This document shows positions 39,959-47,382 of a DNA stretch of 64,000 nucleotides, piece after piece. Both the position numbers and the translations under genes were made by a program. The notes beneath the pieces were generated by a model. It searched no databases. It was not told where the DNA came from and saw only the letters and a program-made list of their open reading frames with translations. Origin of the DNA: Pseudarthrobacter sp. MM222 (GTDB taxonomy: Bacteria; Actinomycetota; Actinomycetes; Actinomycetales; Micrococcaceae); the NCBI RefSeq assembly GCF_947090775.1, contig NZ_OX352321.1:2542001-2606000 (forward strand), read 5' to 3'. Position 1 is the stretch's first letter; every line of letters begins with the position of its first letter.

Positions 39959-40486
39959 ATGACCATCGTCACCGAACAAATCAGCACCATCGACCCCACA
40001 CATGTCCGGGACGTGATGTCCAAGGTGCCCACCAGCGTCACCGTCGTCGCCGGCCAGCCCGAACTCACCGGAGAACGCGCCGCCATGATCGTAGGATCAT
40101 TCGTCTTCATTTCCCTTGAACCTTGCCTTGTCGGTTTCTTCGTCGGACACGAGTCCACGAGCTGGCCACAGCTGAACAAGGCCACCGTGCTCGGGATCAG
40201 CACCCTGGCATCAACCCAGACACAGTTCTGCCGCAAACTCGGCAAAAAGACAGCAGACCGCTTCGACGATCACTTCTGGACTCAAGGGGAATTCGGGGCC
40301 CCGCTGGTCACTGGTTCGGTTGCATCCTTGGAATGCCAGATCGAAACCGTCACTCGCGTCGGCGACCACGATTTCGTCCTTGCCCGGGTACTCGGCCTCG
40401 GCATGAGCGCTAAAGCCGATCCTCTTTTGTTCCACAATCACAGCTTCTCTGGGCTTGCCGTGGCTGGAAAAACACAGCGTCCGTGA
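39959..40486 (+). CDS. Flavin reductase (HpaC-like)
   Basis: 175 aa; AAAGGAGG six nt before the ATG at 39959. It has the split-barrel flavin reductase pattern: VMSKVPTSVTVVAG, SFVFISLEPCLVGFFVGHESTSWP, LGISTLASTQTQFCRKLG, and a C-terminal VLARVLGLGMSAKADPLLFHNHSFSGL. Such proteins supply FMNH2 or FADH2 to two-component monooxygenases. No partner oxygenase lies in the window, so it may serve one elsewhere or work alone. It is the last gene of the operon. Confidence 0.85.
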   Translation: MTIVTEQISTIDPTHVRDVMSKVPTSVTVVAGQPELTGERAAMIVGSFVFISLEPCLVGFFVGHESTSWPQLNKATVLGISTLASTQTQFCRKLGKKTADRFDDHFWTQGEFGAPLVTGSVASLECQIETVTRVGDHDFVLARVLGLGMSAKADPLLFHNHSFSGLAVAGKTQRP

Positions 40487-40593
40487 GGGCCGCCGGACAT
40501 TAGACGCCGTCGCCTTCGGATATGAAAGCGCTTCATCCGCGCAGGCGACTCTTCGCCCACGATCTGGCAAAATCCGGCTAACACTTCAGCTGT

Positions 40594-40911
40594 CTACATT
40601 TGAGGGGGCACGAAGGGATGATACCGCCTGGTACCTGGAGGGTTCCGGGCCATCTCACGGCCGGAAGTCGAAACTGATCGTCCGAGCTCCCTGGCGATGG
40701 ATCGCAGGCTCCCCGCCGGAACAAACGGTCGGCACTGAACCCCCTCATCCTCCGACAGATAGCGCGCGGACATTGTTCGCACTGGCACCGCAACCCGGGG
40801 CGGGTAGAGCATCTGCCGACTCAACCCGCCGACACCCTTGCGGCCGTTCGAGCCTCTCCGCCAGCCCCGAAGGGCCCATTTTCCTTGAACCGCGTCGCGA
40901 ACGACCCACAA
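40594..40911 (-). pseudogene. IS30-family transposase N-terminal remnant
   Basis: On the minus strand, ARYLSEDEG, then SLRSIARELGRSVST, REMARN and a terminal RRYHPFVPPQM match the N-terminal HTH of IS30 transposases (SIRSIARELGRSxSTISREIxRN). The next part (DDE catalytic domain) is missing and the reading is degenerate, including a missing Ile before SREI. This is a decayed insertion-sequence fragment in an otherwise gene-free 500-bp gap between the catabolic operon and the small gene at 40995. Confidence 0.6.
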
Positions 40912-40994
40912 ATATCACGGTTTCAGTCAGTGTTGCAGCGCTCAAGAGAGAGCACTCCCTCCCCAACGGGGCGGTGCGGGTCTATTCTTTTGCC

Positions 40995-41192
40995 ATGATT
41001 CAGCTTCCAGCCAGCTACCAGCAGTATCTCGTCGGCAAGAGCGACAGCTTCATCAACACGGTCCGGCCCGTGCTGATGCAGTCCGCCGCGGACAAGTCCC
41101 ACGGCGTCCGGGTGGTGTTCCATCCGCACGACCATCAAGCGCACCTGGATGAGACCATCCCGTTCGGCACCATTCTGGAAGACATCGACTGA
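40995..41192 (+). CDS. Small conserved-looking 65-aa protein
   Basis: The sequence is compact: MIQLPASYQQYLVGKSDSF, then a helical MQSAADKSHGVRVVF and an acidic tail TILEDID with a His cluster HPHDHQAHLDE. There is no ribosome binding site; a TATTCT -10-like hexamer ends only 6 nt before the ATG, suggesting a leaderless transcript. I do not recognise the family. It stands alone, convergent to the ROK gene (38-nt gap). Confidence 0.55.
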   Translation: MIQLPASYQQYLVGKSDSFINTVRPVLMQSAADKSHGVRVVFHPHDHQAHLDETIPFGTILEDID

Positions 41193-41230
41193 GGCGTTGC
41201 GGGAACCCGGCCCGCAGGACTTGGCCGGGT

Positions 41231-42484
41231 CTACCCTTCCAGCAGGAGCCGTTGGGACCGCGGCGCGAGGGTGTGCTCGAGGACGAGGCACGCGGCGCCG
41301 ACTGCTCCGACGTCTTCGCCGACTCCGGTGCCGACCACCTCGATGGCGTGGATCTTCCGGGTGTCGCTGGCCTCTTCGATGAGTCCGGGAATGATGGCCA
41401 GGTAGGACTCGGAGAGGCAGCTCCAGAACGGGCCGCCGAAGACCACCCTGTCCACGTCCAGCGTGTTGGTGATTACCGAAACGGCCCGGGCAACGAGCAC
41501 GGCGGATTTTTCGAGGATTTCCACGGCATCGGCATTCCCGGCATAGGCCGCCGCGCAGAGGGCGTCAAAGCCCTCCTGGACCGCCGGGGCGCCTTTGTCC
41601 GTACGTGAGCCATCGAGTATTCCGGCGGCTTCGGCCTGGGCCACCAGCACCTGCGGGATGCACGAGGACTTCACGCAGCCCCGCTTGCCGCAATCGCAGG
41701 GCGGACCGTCGGGGTCCACGATGATATGTCCGATCTCGCCCGCGTTTCCGGAGGTGCCGCGCACCACTTCGTCGTTGAGGACGATGCCGCAGCCGATACC
41801 CGTTCCCATGTACATGAACACGAAGCTGCCGGCACCGCTCGGCCCGCCGGCCCAGGTTTCGGCGACGGCGGCGCTGGTCACGTCCTTGTCCACCAGGGTG
41901 GACAAGCCGGTGGCCTGGGCCAGGGCATCCCGCAGCGGGACGCGGTGCCAGCCAAGCAGGAGCGGCGGGTCGACGACCGTGCCTTCCTCGAGGTCGATCG
42001 GGCCCGGCGATGCCACGCCCAGGCCGGCGATCTTCGCACGGACCACGCCCGAGTCGTCGATCAGCCGTTGGATCTCGGCGGCAATGGTGTCAATGACGGC
42101 TCCCGGGTCCGACCCGGACGGCGTGGTGACCCGGGAGTGTTTGACCACGGCCCCCACCAGGTCCAGCAGCACGAACGTCAGCACGGCAGGGTCTAGGTGG
42201 ACGCCCACGGCGTACATGCCGGCGGGGTTGAGCCGGAGCATGGTCCGGGGTTTGCCGGGTCCGGTGCCCTCTTTTCCGGCCTCGACGATCAGGCTCTGGT
42301 CCAGCAGGCGGCGGGAGATGTTGGAGATTGTCTGTGGGGACAGCCCGACGATCTGCGCGAGCTCCACGCGGCTCAGGCCCCCGGGCGTGCGGCGGATGGC
42401 GTCGAGGATGACGGTGAGGTTGAAGTCGCCCATCCGGGGCAGGTTGGTTCCGCGCCTTGGCGATGGCTGGCGGATCTCAGTCAC
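41231..42484 (-). CDS. ROK-family transcriptional repressor
   Basis: 417 aa from the GTG at 42484 (AGGGGAATCA upstream). The N-terminal winged HTH (MGDFNLTVILDAIRRTPGGLSRVELAQIVGLSPQTISNISRRL) is fused to a ROK sugar-kinase-like domain. GVASPGPID and GIGCGIVLNDEVVRG are the ATP/sugar regions, GNAGEIGHI the ROK signature, and CDCGKRGCVKSSC the zinc motif. The members are NagC/XylR/Mlc-type sugar-responsive repressors. No adjacent sugar operon is seen, so its targets must lie elsewhere. Confidence 0.92.
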   Translation of the reverse strand: MTEIRQPSPRRGTNLPRMGDFNLTVILDAIRRTPGGLSRVELAQIVGLSPQTISNISRRLLDQSLIVEAGKEGTGPGKPRTMLRLNPAGMYAVGVHLDPAVLTFVLLDLVGAVVKHSRVTTPSGSDPGAVIDTIAAEIQRLIDDSGVVRAKIAGLGVASPGPIDLEEGTVVDPPLLLGWHRVPLRDALAQATGLSTLVDKDVTSAAVAETWAGGPSGAGSFVFMYMGTGIGCGIVLNDEVVRGTSGNAGEIGHIIVDPDGPPCDCGKRGCVKSSCIPQVLVAQAEAAGILDGSRTDKGAPAVQEGFDALCAAAYAGNADAVEILEKSAVLVARAVSVITNTLDVDRVVFGGPFWSCLSESYLAIIPGLIEEASDTRKIHAIEVVGTGVGEDVGAVGAACLVLEHTLAPRSQRLLLEG

Positions 42485-42569
42485 TGATTCCCCTAAACGT
42501 CTTCGGCTACGTACTGCTTATCTCAGAATCGTACGTTACGCGCCGTTGCCCGCCCACTGACCTGCCGTT

Positions 42570-43730
42570 TCATTCCGCGGCGGTTTTCCGGGTGCTCGCC
42601 GTGACCGTGAATTTCGGGTTCCGCCCGACCTCCCGGGTGGGCCCGACCAGGCGTTCGAGCGCCGGCCGGTAGTGCAGGTGGCTGTTGAACACCGTCCACA
42701 GTTCCCCGCCCGGCGCCAGCACACGCCCCGCGGCCTCGATGAGCTTGATGCCGGCACCGGCGTGGACGGCGGCACCGACGTGGAAGGGCGGGTTCAGCAG
42801 GATGAGGTCGGCGCTTCCGGCGGGCAGCGAATCCATGGCGTCGTCCTGGAGCGCCTCGATCTGCTGGCCGAGGCCGTTGGCCTCGGCGGTGGCCCGGGCG
42901 GACGCGACGGCGGCGGCGGACTGGTCGGTGGCGGTGACCCGGGCGCCGGGGTTGGCCTGCGCGTACTTGGCTGCGAGGATCCCGGTGCCGCAGCCGAGAT
43001 CGACGGCGTGGCCGGCGGCCGGCATCTGCGGCAGGAAGTCCAGCAGGAACCGCGTGCCGATGTCCAGCCCGGTCCCGGCGAAGACGGCGCCGTGGGCACA
43101 CACCGCCAGCCCCAGTTCCGCGTTCTCCTCACTGACCGGGAAAGGCGGCGCGGCGGCAACTGGTTTGGGACTGCCGGCCAGCAGGATCCGTGATTTCTGC
43201 CGGGCAAGCTGGGGCTGGACCTCGTTGAAGTACCGCTCCAGGACCGCGTTCATGCCCAGGCTCATGTGCTTGACCCGGCCGCCTGCCAGCAGCACGACGT
43301 CGGGCGCGGCGTACCGGGCCACGGCGTCGGCGATTTCCTCCAGCTCGGCCAGCGACTTGGGCAGCTGCAGAAGCACGACGGCGGCCCCCTCCAGGAGGGC
43401 CGCTCCGAGCGGAAGCTGTTCGAAGCCGGCCGGGATGCCTGCGGCGTCAGCGTTGTTGCGCAGGGCACGTTCGCCGGTGATGAGGTCCTGGTGGACCCGG
43501 ACCGGCCCGGCTCCGGCGTGTCCGCCGAGGGCCTCCAGGGCCAGCGCGCCGAGGGTCAGTGCGCCGTACCGGTCCCCCACCACGGCAATCCGGCCGCCGG
43601 GGTTCGGCAATCCGGCCGCCGTCTCCAGCAGAAGCCGGTCGGTGGCGTCCCAGGCCTGGAGGTTGGCCGCCTCAACGTCCGGGAACCTCCGCAACCGGGA
43701 AAAGAGCGAATCGAGATTGTTGTCCGCCAC
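42570..43730 (-). CDS. Class I methyltransferase, RlmG/RsmC-like rRNA guanine-N2 type
   Basis: 386 aa. A degenerate N-terminal methyltransferase-like half (about 1-200) is followed by an active half with VDLGCGTGILAAKYA (motif I, about 233-247), TATDQSAAAVASA, LILLNPPFHVGAAVH (catalytic NPPF) and VFNSHLHYRPALERLVG. The two-domain build, the length and the NPPFH motif are those of RsmC (16S G1207) and RlmG (23S G1835). Which rRNA base is modified cannot be decided. It is followed by the ROK gene (85-nt gap) on the same strand. Confidence 0.85.
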   Translation of the reverse strand: MADNNLDSLFSRLRRFPDVEAANLQAWDATDRLLLETAAGLPNPGGRIAVVGDRYGALTLGALALEALGGHAGAGPVRVHQDLITGERALRNNADAAGIPAGFEQLPLGAALLEGAAVVLLQLPKSLAELEEIADAVARYAAPDVVLLAGGRVKHMSLGMNAVLERYFNEVQPQLARQKSRILLAGSPKPVAAAPPFPVSEENAELGLAVCAHGAVFAGTGLDIGTRFLLDFLPQMPAAGHAVDLGCGTGILAAKYAQANPGARVTATDQSAAAVASARATAEANGLGQQIEALQDDAMDSLPAGSADLILLNPPFHVGAAVHAGAGIKLIEAAGRVLAPGGELWTVFNSHLHYRPALERLVGPTREVGRNPKFTVTASTRKTAAE

Positions 43731-43769
43731 GCGCGAGCTGCCACCTTGTCTGTTCAGGCCTGGTTCTCT

Positions 43770-44936
43770 TCAAACCTGGGCCTTCTGCTCAGGCCTGGGT
43801 CTTGAGAGGCCCGATGGTTCAGGGCCAGTGTCCAACTTATCCTGCTCCGCGAACATCCTGAGGATCCCGGTCACGGCGGCCCGGCCGGCCCGGTTGGCCC
43901 CGATGGTGGATGAGGACGGGCCGTAACCGATCAGGTGCACCCGCGGCTCCGCGGCCACCCGGGTGCCGTCCATCGCGATACCTCCGCCGGGGCCCCGCAG
44001 GTGCAGCGGGGCGAGGTGGTCAAGTTCGGCCCGGAATCCGGTGGCCCAGAGAATGACGTCGGCGGCGAGGAACCCGCCGTCGGCCAGCCGGACGCCCCCG
44101 GGTTCGATCGCCGTGAACATCGGATGCCGGTCCAACACGCCCCGCGCGGCCGCGGCCCGCAGGGCAGGGGTCCTGATTAGCCCGGTTACCGAGACGACGC
44201 TCTGCGGCGGCAGGCCCTGGCGGACGCGCTCCTCGACGAGCGCGACGGCGTCGTGCCCGGCCTGCCGGTCGAACTCGGCGTCCCGCCACACCGGCTCGCG
44301 GCGCGTAAACCAGGTAGTGGTGGTGAGCTGCGAGATCTCGTCCAGCAGGCCGACGGCCGAAATCCCGCCGCCCACCACGATCACGTGCAGGCCGCGGAAC
44401 TCTTCAGCCGAGACGTAGTCCGCGACATGCAGTTGACGCCCCCGGAAGCCGGCCCGGCCGGGGTAGATGGGCCAGAACGGCCGGGTCCAGGTGCCCGTGG
44501 CGTTGATCACGGCCCGGGCGGACCAGCTGCCCCGGGAGGTGGAGATCGTCAGCCGGCCGTCGGGGCGGCCGTCCTCGCGCCGGACGAACTGCACCTTGAC
44601 CGGCCGCAGGACAGACAGCCCGAGCTGCTCCTCGTAGCCGCCGAAGTAGCGCGTCAGGAAGCTTGAACTCGGCTCCTCCGCATCAACTGCGGGCTGCGGG
44701 ATACCGGGGAGGTCGCTGATGCCGTTCACTGTCGCCATGCGCAGGCTCCGCCAGCGGTGGCGCCAGGCACCGCCGGGGCCATCTTCGGCGTCGAGCATCA
44801 CAAAGGTCCGCGCCGGCTCCCCCGGTTCCCCCGCCGCGGCGGTTCCCGGCGGGACGAAGCCGCGGCGCTGCAGGTGGTAGGAGGCCGAAAGCCCCGCCTG
44901 CCCCGCGCCGATCACCACGACGTCGACGGGCTGCAC
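43770..44936 (-). CDS. Flavin-containing monooxygenase-like FAD/NAD(P)-binding protein
   Basis: 388 aa from the GTG at 44936 (GGGGAGCAA upstream). Two Rossmann motifs are present: VVVIGAGQAGLSASYHL for FAD at about residues 6-22, and VIVVGGGISAVGLLDEISQ for NAD(P)H near 185-203. The intervening region has RWRSLRMATVNG. It resembles the YpdA/FMO group that oxidises small N or S compounds. The frame is open upstream without a start codon to the yjdM stop (see the linker repeat). A 39-nt gap separates it from the methyltransferase gene. Confidence 0.82.
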   Translation of the reverse strand: MQPVDVVVIGAGQAGLSASYHLQRRGFVPPGTAAAGEPGEPARTFVMLDAEDGPGGAWRHRWRSLRMATVNGISDLPGIPQPAVDAEEPSSSFLTRYFGGYEEQLGLSVLRPVKVQFVRREDGRPDGRLTISTSRGSWSARAVINATGTWTRPFWPIYPGRAGFRGRQLHVADYVSAEEFRGLHVIVVGGGISAVGLLDEISQLTTTTWFTRREPVWRDAEFDRQAGHDAVALVEERVRQGLPPQSVVSVTGLIRTPALRAAAARGVLDRHPMFTAIEPGGVRLADGGFLAADVILWATGFRAELDHLAPLHLRGPGGGIAMDGTRVAAEPRVHLIGYGPSSSTIGANRAGRAAVTGILRMFAEQDKLDTGPEPSGLSRPRPEQKAQV

Positions 44937-45020
44937 TTGCTCCCCACTGATGGTCTGCTCTCCGCTGTTGGCCTGTTCTGGGCTGACAGCCTGTTGTGGG
45001 CTGATCGACTGCTCCCCTGG
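44937..45020 (-). repeat. 18-bp tandem repeat encoding an EQ-x-x-S linker
   Basis: 28 codons between the yjdM stop (45021-45023) and the monooxygenase GTG read as GEQSIS, PQQAVS, PEQANS, GEQTIS, GEQ: four and a half copies of an 18-bp unit, conserved in reading frame. There is no start codon inside, and the frame is the same as both flanking genes. See finding. Confidence 0.7.
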
Positions 45021-45371
45021 CTAGATCTTCTTGACGACGCTGGATTTGAGCTGCATGGGGCCGACGCCGTCCACCTTGCAGTCGATGTCGTGGCCGCCCA
45101 CGCCGTCGACGAGGCGGATGCCACGGACTTTGGTGCCGACCTTGATGACGGTGGAGCTGCCCTTGATCTTCAGGTCCTTGATGACTGTGACGGTGTCGCC
45201 ATCCGCGAGGACCTTGCCGACCGCGTCCTTGATGACCTTCGGTGCGTCATCGGTTGCGGACGGCGCGGCGGCGGACCATTCGTGCGCGCACTCGGGGCAA
45301 ACCAGGAGCGCCCCCAACTCATAGGTGTATTCACTGGAACATTCGGGGCACGGGGGAAGGGTCTGGTTCAC
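45021..45371 (-). CDS. yjdM: Zinc-ribbon alkylphosphonate-utilisation-like protein
   Basis: 116 aa. The N-terminal ribbon [25 protein letters not shown] has four Cys (C-x2-C...C-x2-C). The rest is [43 protein letters not shown], the conserved PhnA/YjdM domain. Despite its phn name in some genomes it is not itself a phosphonate enzyme; its role is uncertain. It is followed in-frame by the linker repeat and the monooxygenase. Confidence 0.9.
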   Translation of the reverse strand: MNQTLPPCPECSSEYTYELGALLVCPECAHEWSAAAPSATDDAPKVIKDAVGKVLADGDTVTVIKDLKIKGSSTVIKVGTKVRGIRLVDGVGGHDIDCKVDGVGPMQLKSSVVKKI

Positions 45372-45428
45372 GTCCCAATATTAGTTCCCCCGGAGCGAGC
45401 CGCGCCGCGGCGGGGGCTGAAGGGAGTC

Positions 45429-46217
45429 TTACTTGATGGCCTTGACGATCACGTCGTCCGCGTACGTGTCACCCATCTGCGTATCATGCTCAGCGCCGAG
45501 TTGAACGGCCGTCAATGATTTAGCGCCGATTCTGACCGACTTGCTGGCGTGGACGGACTGTTCGTTGTACCAAACTTGCACGCCAGTCGCGGTACCGTTG
45601 GCCACGATGTGCATGGCCACGTGGTGCCAAGTACCCAGCGCCGCGTTGGGCACCAGGGTGGTGTAACTGAATGTCCCGTTAGGGGCCGTTACCCGCAGCA
45701 CCACAGCACCGCTGGCATTATCTCGAAACAGGTCTATGACGCGTTCGCTGCTGCTGAAGAAGCGGAAGAAGGGGACGTTGTTTCCGGCCACCCCGGCTTT
45801 AGTGATGTTGAACCAGCCGTCTGCATAGACCTCGGTTGTTTTACCGGGCAGGGCCGCTTGCATGTAGGCGATGGAATTGTTGGCGGTGGTCGCGTGCAGG
45901 AACGCGGCGCAGGCTCCGGAGTGGGAAGACGTTGAAGCGACCTTGACGGAACCGTTGCCCTGCGTGGTGGCTTTGAATCCTTTGAGCTTCCCGGACTCGA
46001 AATTCGACGCCGCGATGACTTTGCCCGGGAACGAGTTTGTCGGCGGTGCGGTGGAGCGGTCGCAGGTCACGGCCGAGGCAGCCGGGGCAAAACCTACTAT
46101 CATCGGGCCGGTCAGCGCCAGGGCGATCGTGGCGGCACGGATCCGCCGAAACAACCGCCATTTTGGACCTAAGTCGAGGGCTGTCGTCGCTCGGAGGGAG
46201 ATATTTTGATCGCGCAT
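45429..46217 (-). CDS. Secreted LamG/concanavalin-like domain protein
   Basis: 262 aa. The N-terminus is basic (KWRLFRRIRAATIALALTGPMIVGFAPAASA) with a signal-peptide pattern and an Ala-x-Ala site near residue 50. The mature part is a beta-sandwich: NFESGKLKGFKATTQGNGSVKV ... AYMQAALPG ... GTWHHVAMHIVANGTATGVQVWYN ... DTYADDVIVK. The GTWHHVAM strand is typical of LamG/polysaccharide-binding domains. It may bind a glycan or belong to a lyase-like group; no catalytic residues are assigned. Confidence 0.75.
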   Translation of the reverse strand: MRDQNISLRATTALDLGPKWRLFRRIRAATIALALTGPMIVGFAPAASAVTCDRSTAPPTNSFPGKVIAASNFESGKLKGFKATTQGNGSVKVASTSSHSGACAAFLHATTANNSIAYMQAALPGKTTEVYADGWFNITKAGVAGNNVPFFRFFSSSERVIDLFRDNASGAVVLRVTAPNGTFSYTTLVPNAALGTWHHVAMHIVANGTATGVQVWYNEQSVHASKSVRIGAKSLTAVQLGAEHDTQMGDTYADDVIVKAIK

Positions 46218-46391
46218 GTCGACCCCTGCTTCCGGCCGCAGTTCATCTAGGCCTGATCCTATTGGTCAAAGCATTGATATGCACGAGTAGCTGCTACCTG
46301 TATTCGCCTCGGGAGCACTTGAAGTTGCCGGGCTCCACCTACTCCCTCTACTCGGAGGAGGAACAGGTGGGGTGCGACCCGTTAAACAAAG

Positions 46392-46418
46392 GAGGTCCCG
46401 CTCAGTGAGCGGGACCTC
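46392..46418 (-). terminator. Terminator after the second tRNA-Ala
   Basis: gaggtcccgctc (46392-46403) pairs perfectly with gagcgggacctc (46407-46418) around agt; the minus-strand read-out continues CTTTGTTT. It lies 5 nt after the tRNA end, a canonical tRNA terminator. Confidence 0.8.
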
Positions 46419-46423
46419 TTCGG

Positions 46424-46496
46424 TGGAGCTGAGGGGACTCGAACCCCTGACCCCCTGCATGCCATGCAGGTGCGCTACCAGCTGCGCCACAGCCCC
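46424..46496 (-). tRNA. tRNA-Ala (anticodon GGC)
   Basis: A 73-nt cloverleaf on the minus strand. The acceptor stem ggggctg pairs with cagctcc, with discriminator A; the anticodon stem is cctgc/gcagg with loop atggcat (anticodon GGC), and the T-arm carries gttcgag. It is identical in sequence to the copy at 46673. CCA is not encoded. Confidence 0.95.
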
Positions 46497-46635
46497 GAAA
46501 CTTGCTGGGAAGATACCGTCTTCCCGGAAGCAACCTGATTATCTTAAACCACATTTGCCGCTGACGCGAATCGGCGCGCCCGCAAGTAGGCAAAGCGCGG
46601 TACTGCCGGAAACGTCCGGGTTCCGGGACAAAAAA

Positions 46636-46665
46636 ATCCGCCGGAATCTTTCGATTCCGGCGGAT
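46636..46665 (-). terminator. Terminator after the first tRNA-Ala
   Basis: atccgccggaatc (46636-46648) and gattccggcggat (46653-46665) pair perfectly around tttc; the minus strand then runs into a seven-T tract (A-run at 46630-46636). A classic intrinsic terminator between the two tRNA copies. Confidence 0.9.
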
Positions 46666-46672
46666 AATCCGG

Positions 46673-46745
46673 TGGAGCTGAGGGGACTCGAACCCCTGAC
46701 CCCCTGCATGCCATGCAGGTGCGCTACCAGCTGCGCCACAGCCCC
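46673..46745 (-). tRNA. tRNA-Ala (anticodon GGC), second identical copy
   Basis: Same 73-nt sequence and secondary structure as the gene at 46424, 249 bp away and transcribed first on the minus strand. Each copy has its own terminator, so they are separate transcription units rather than a polycistron. Confidence 0.95.
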
Positions 46746-46899
46746 GAATTTTCGTTGCTCCGGCCCCGTCGGCTTGCGCTTCCGGCTCCGGTACTTTGTC
46801 CGGATCTCTCCGAAGCAACTCAAATATCTTAGAACAGCCTTTCGGAAAATTCCAAATCGGGCATATTCGCGCTTTTCGGCTGGATGCTCAGCAGCGGCA

Positions 46900-47301
46900 T
46901 TACTCCGAGTCGGAGGCGACGGCGGCCTTGGCGGATGCGTCCTCACCCAGCTGGAGGTCCACCACGGGGCAGTCCTTCCACAGGCGCTCGAGTGCGTAGA
47001 ACACCCGGTCTTCCTCGTGCTGGACGTGGATGACGATGTCCGAGTAGTCCAGCAGGACCCAGCGTCCGCCGGAGCGTCCTTCACGGCGGGTCGGCTTGAG
47101 GCCGAACTTGGTGAGCTCTTCCTCGATGCCGTCCACGATCGCGTTGACCTGGCGCTCGGAGGGCGCCGAGGCAATCAGGAAGACGTCGGCCAGGGCCAGC
47201 CGCTCGCTGACGTCCAGCGCCACGATGTCATCGGCGAGTTTCTCCGAGGCAGCGCGGGCTGCGTGGCGGGCTGTGGCGATGGATGATTCTGTTGCAGTCA
47301 C
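46900..47301 (-). CDS. rsfS: Ribosome silencing factor RsfS
   Basis: 133 aa from the GTG at 47301. Conserved blocks are ADDIVALDVSERLALADVFLIASA, RQVNAIVDGIEEEL, GGRWVLLDYSDIVIHV and FYALERLW. RsfS binds ribosomal protein L14 and blocks subunit joining when nutrients are short. It lies downstream of nadD and the 466-aa gene, an arrangement common in actinobacteria. The C-terminal Ala-rich tail (EDASAKAAVASDSE) is a local extension. Confidence 0.95.
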   Translation of the reverse strand: MTATESSIATARHAARAASEKLADDIVALDVSERLALADVFLIASAPSERQVNAIVDGIEEELTKFGLKPTRREGRSGGRWVLLDYSDIVIHVQHEEDRVFYALERLWKDCPVVDLQLGEDASAKAAVASDSE

Positions 47302-47382
47302 GGGACTCCTTGTTGGGTGAAATCTTTGGGGTGGAAAAGCTTTGATACGAAATAGGGCTGACGTTCCGGGCGAGGACCGGCA

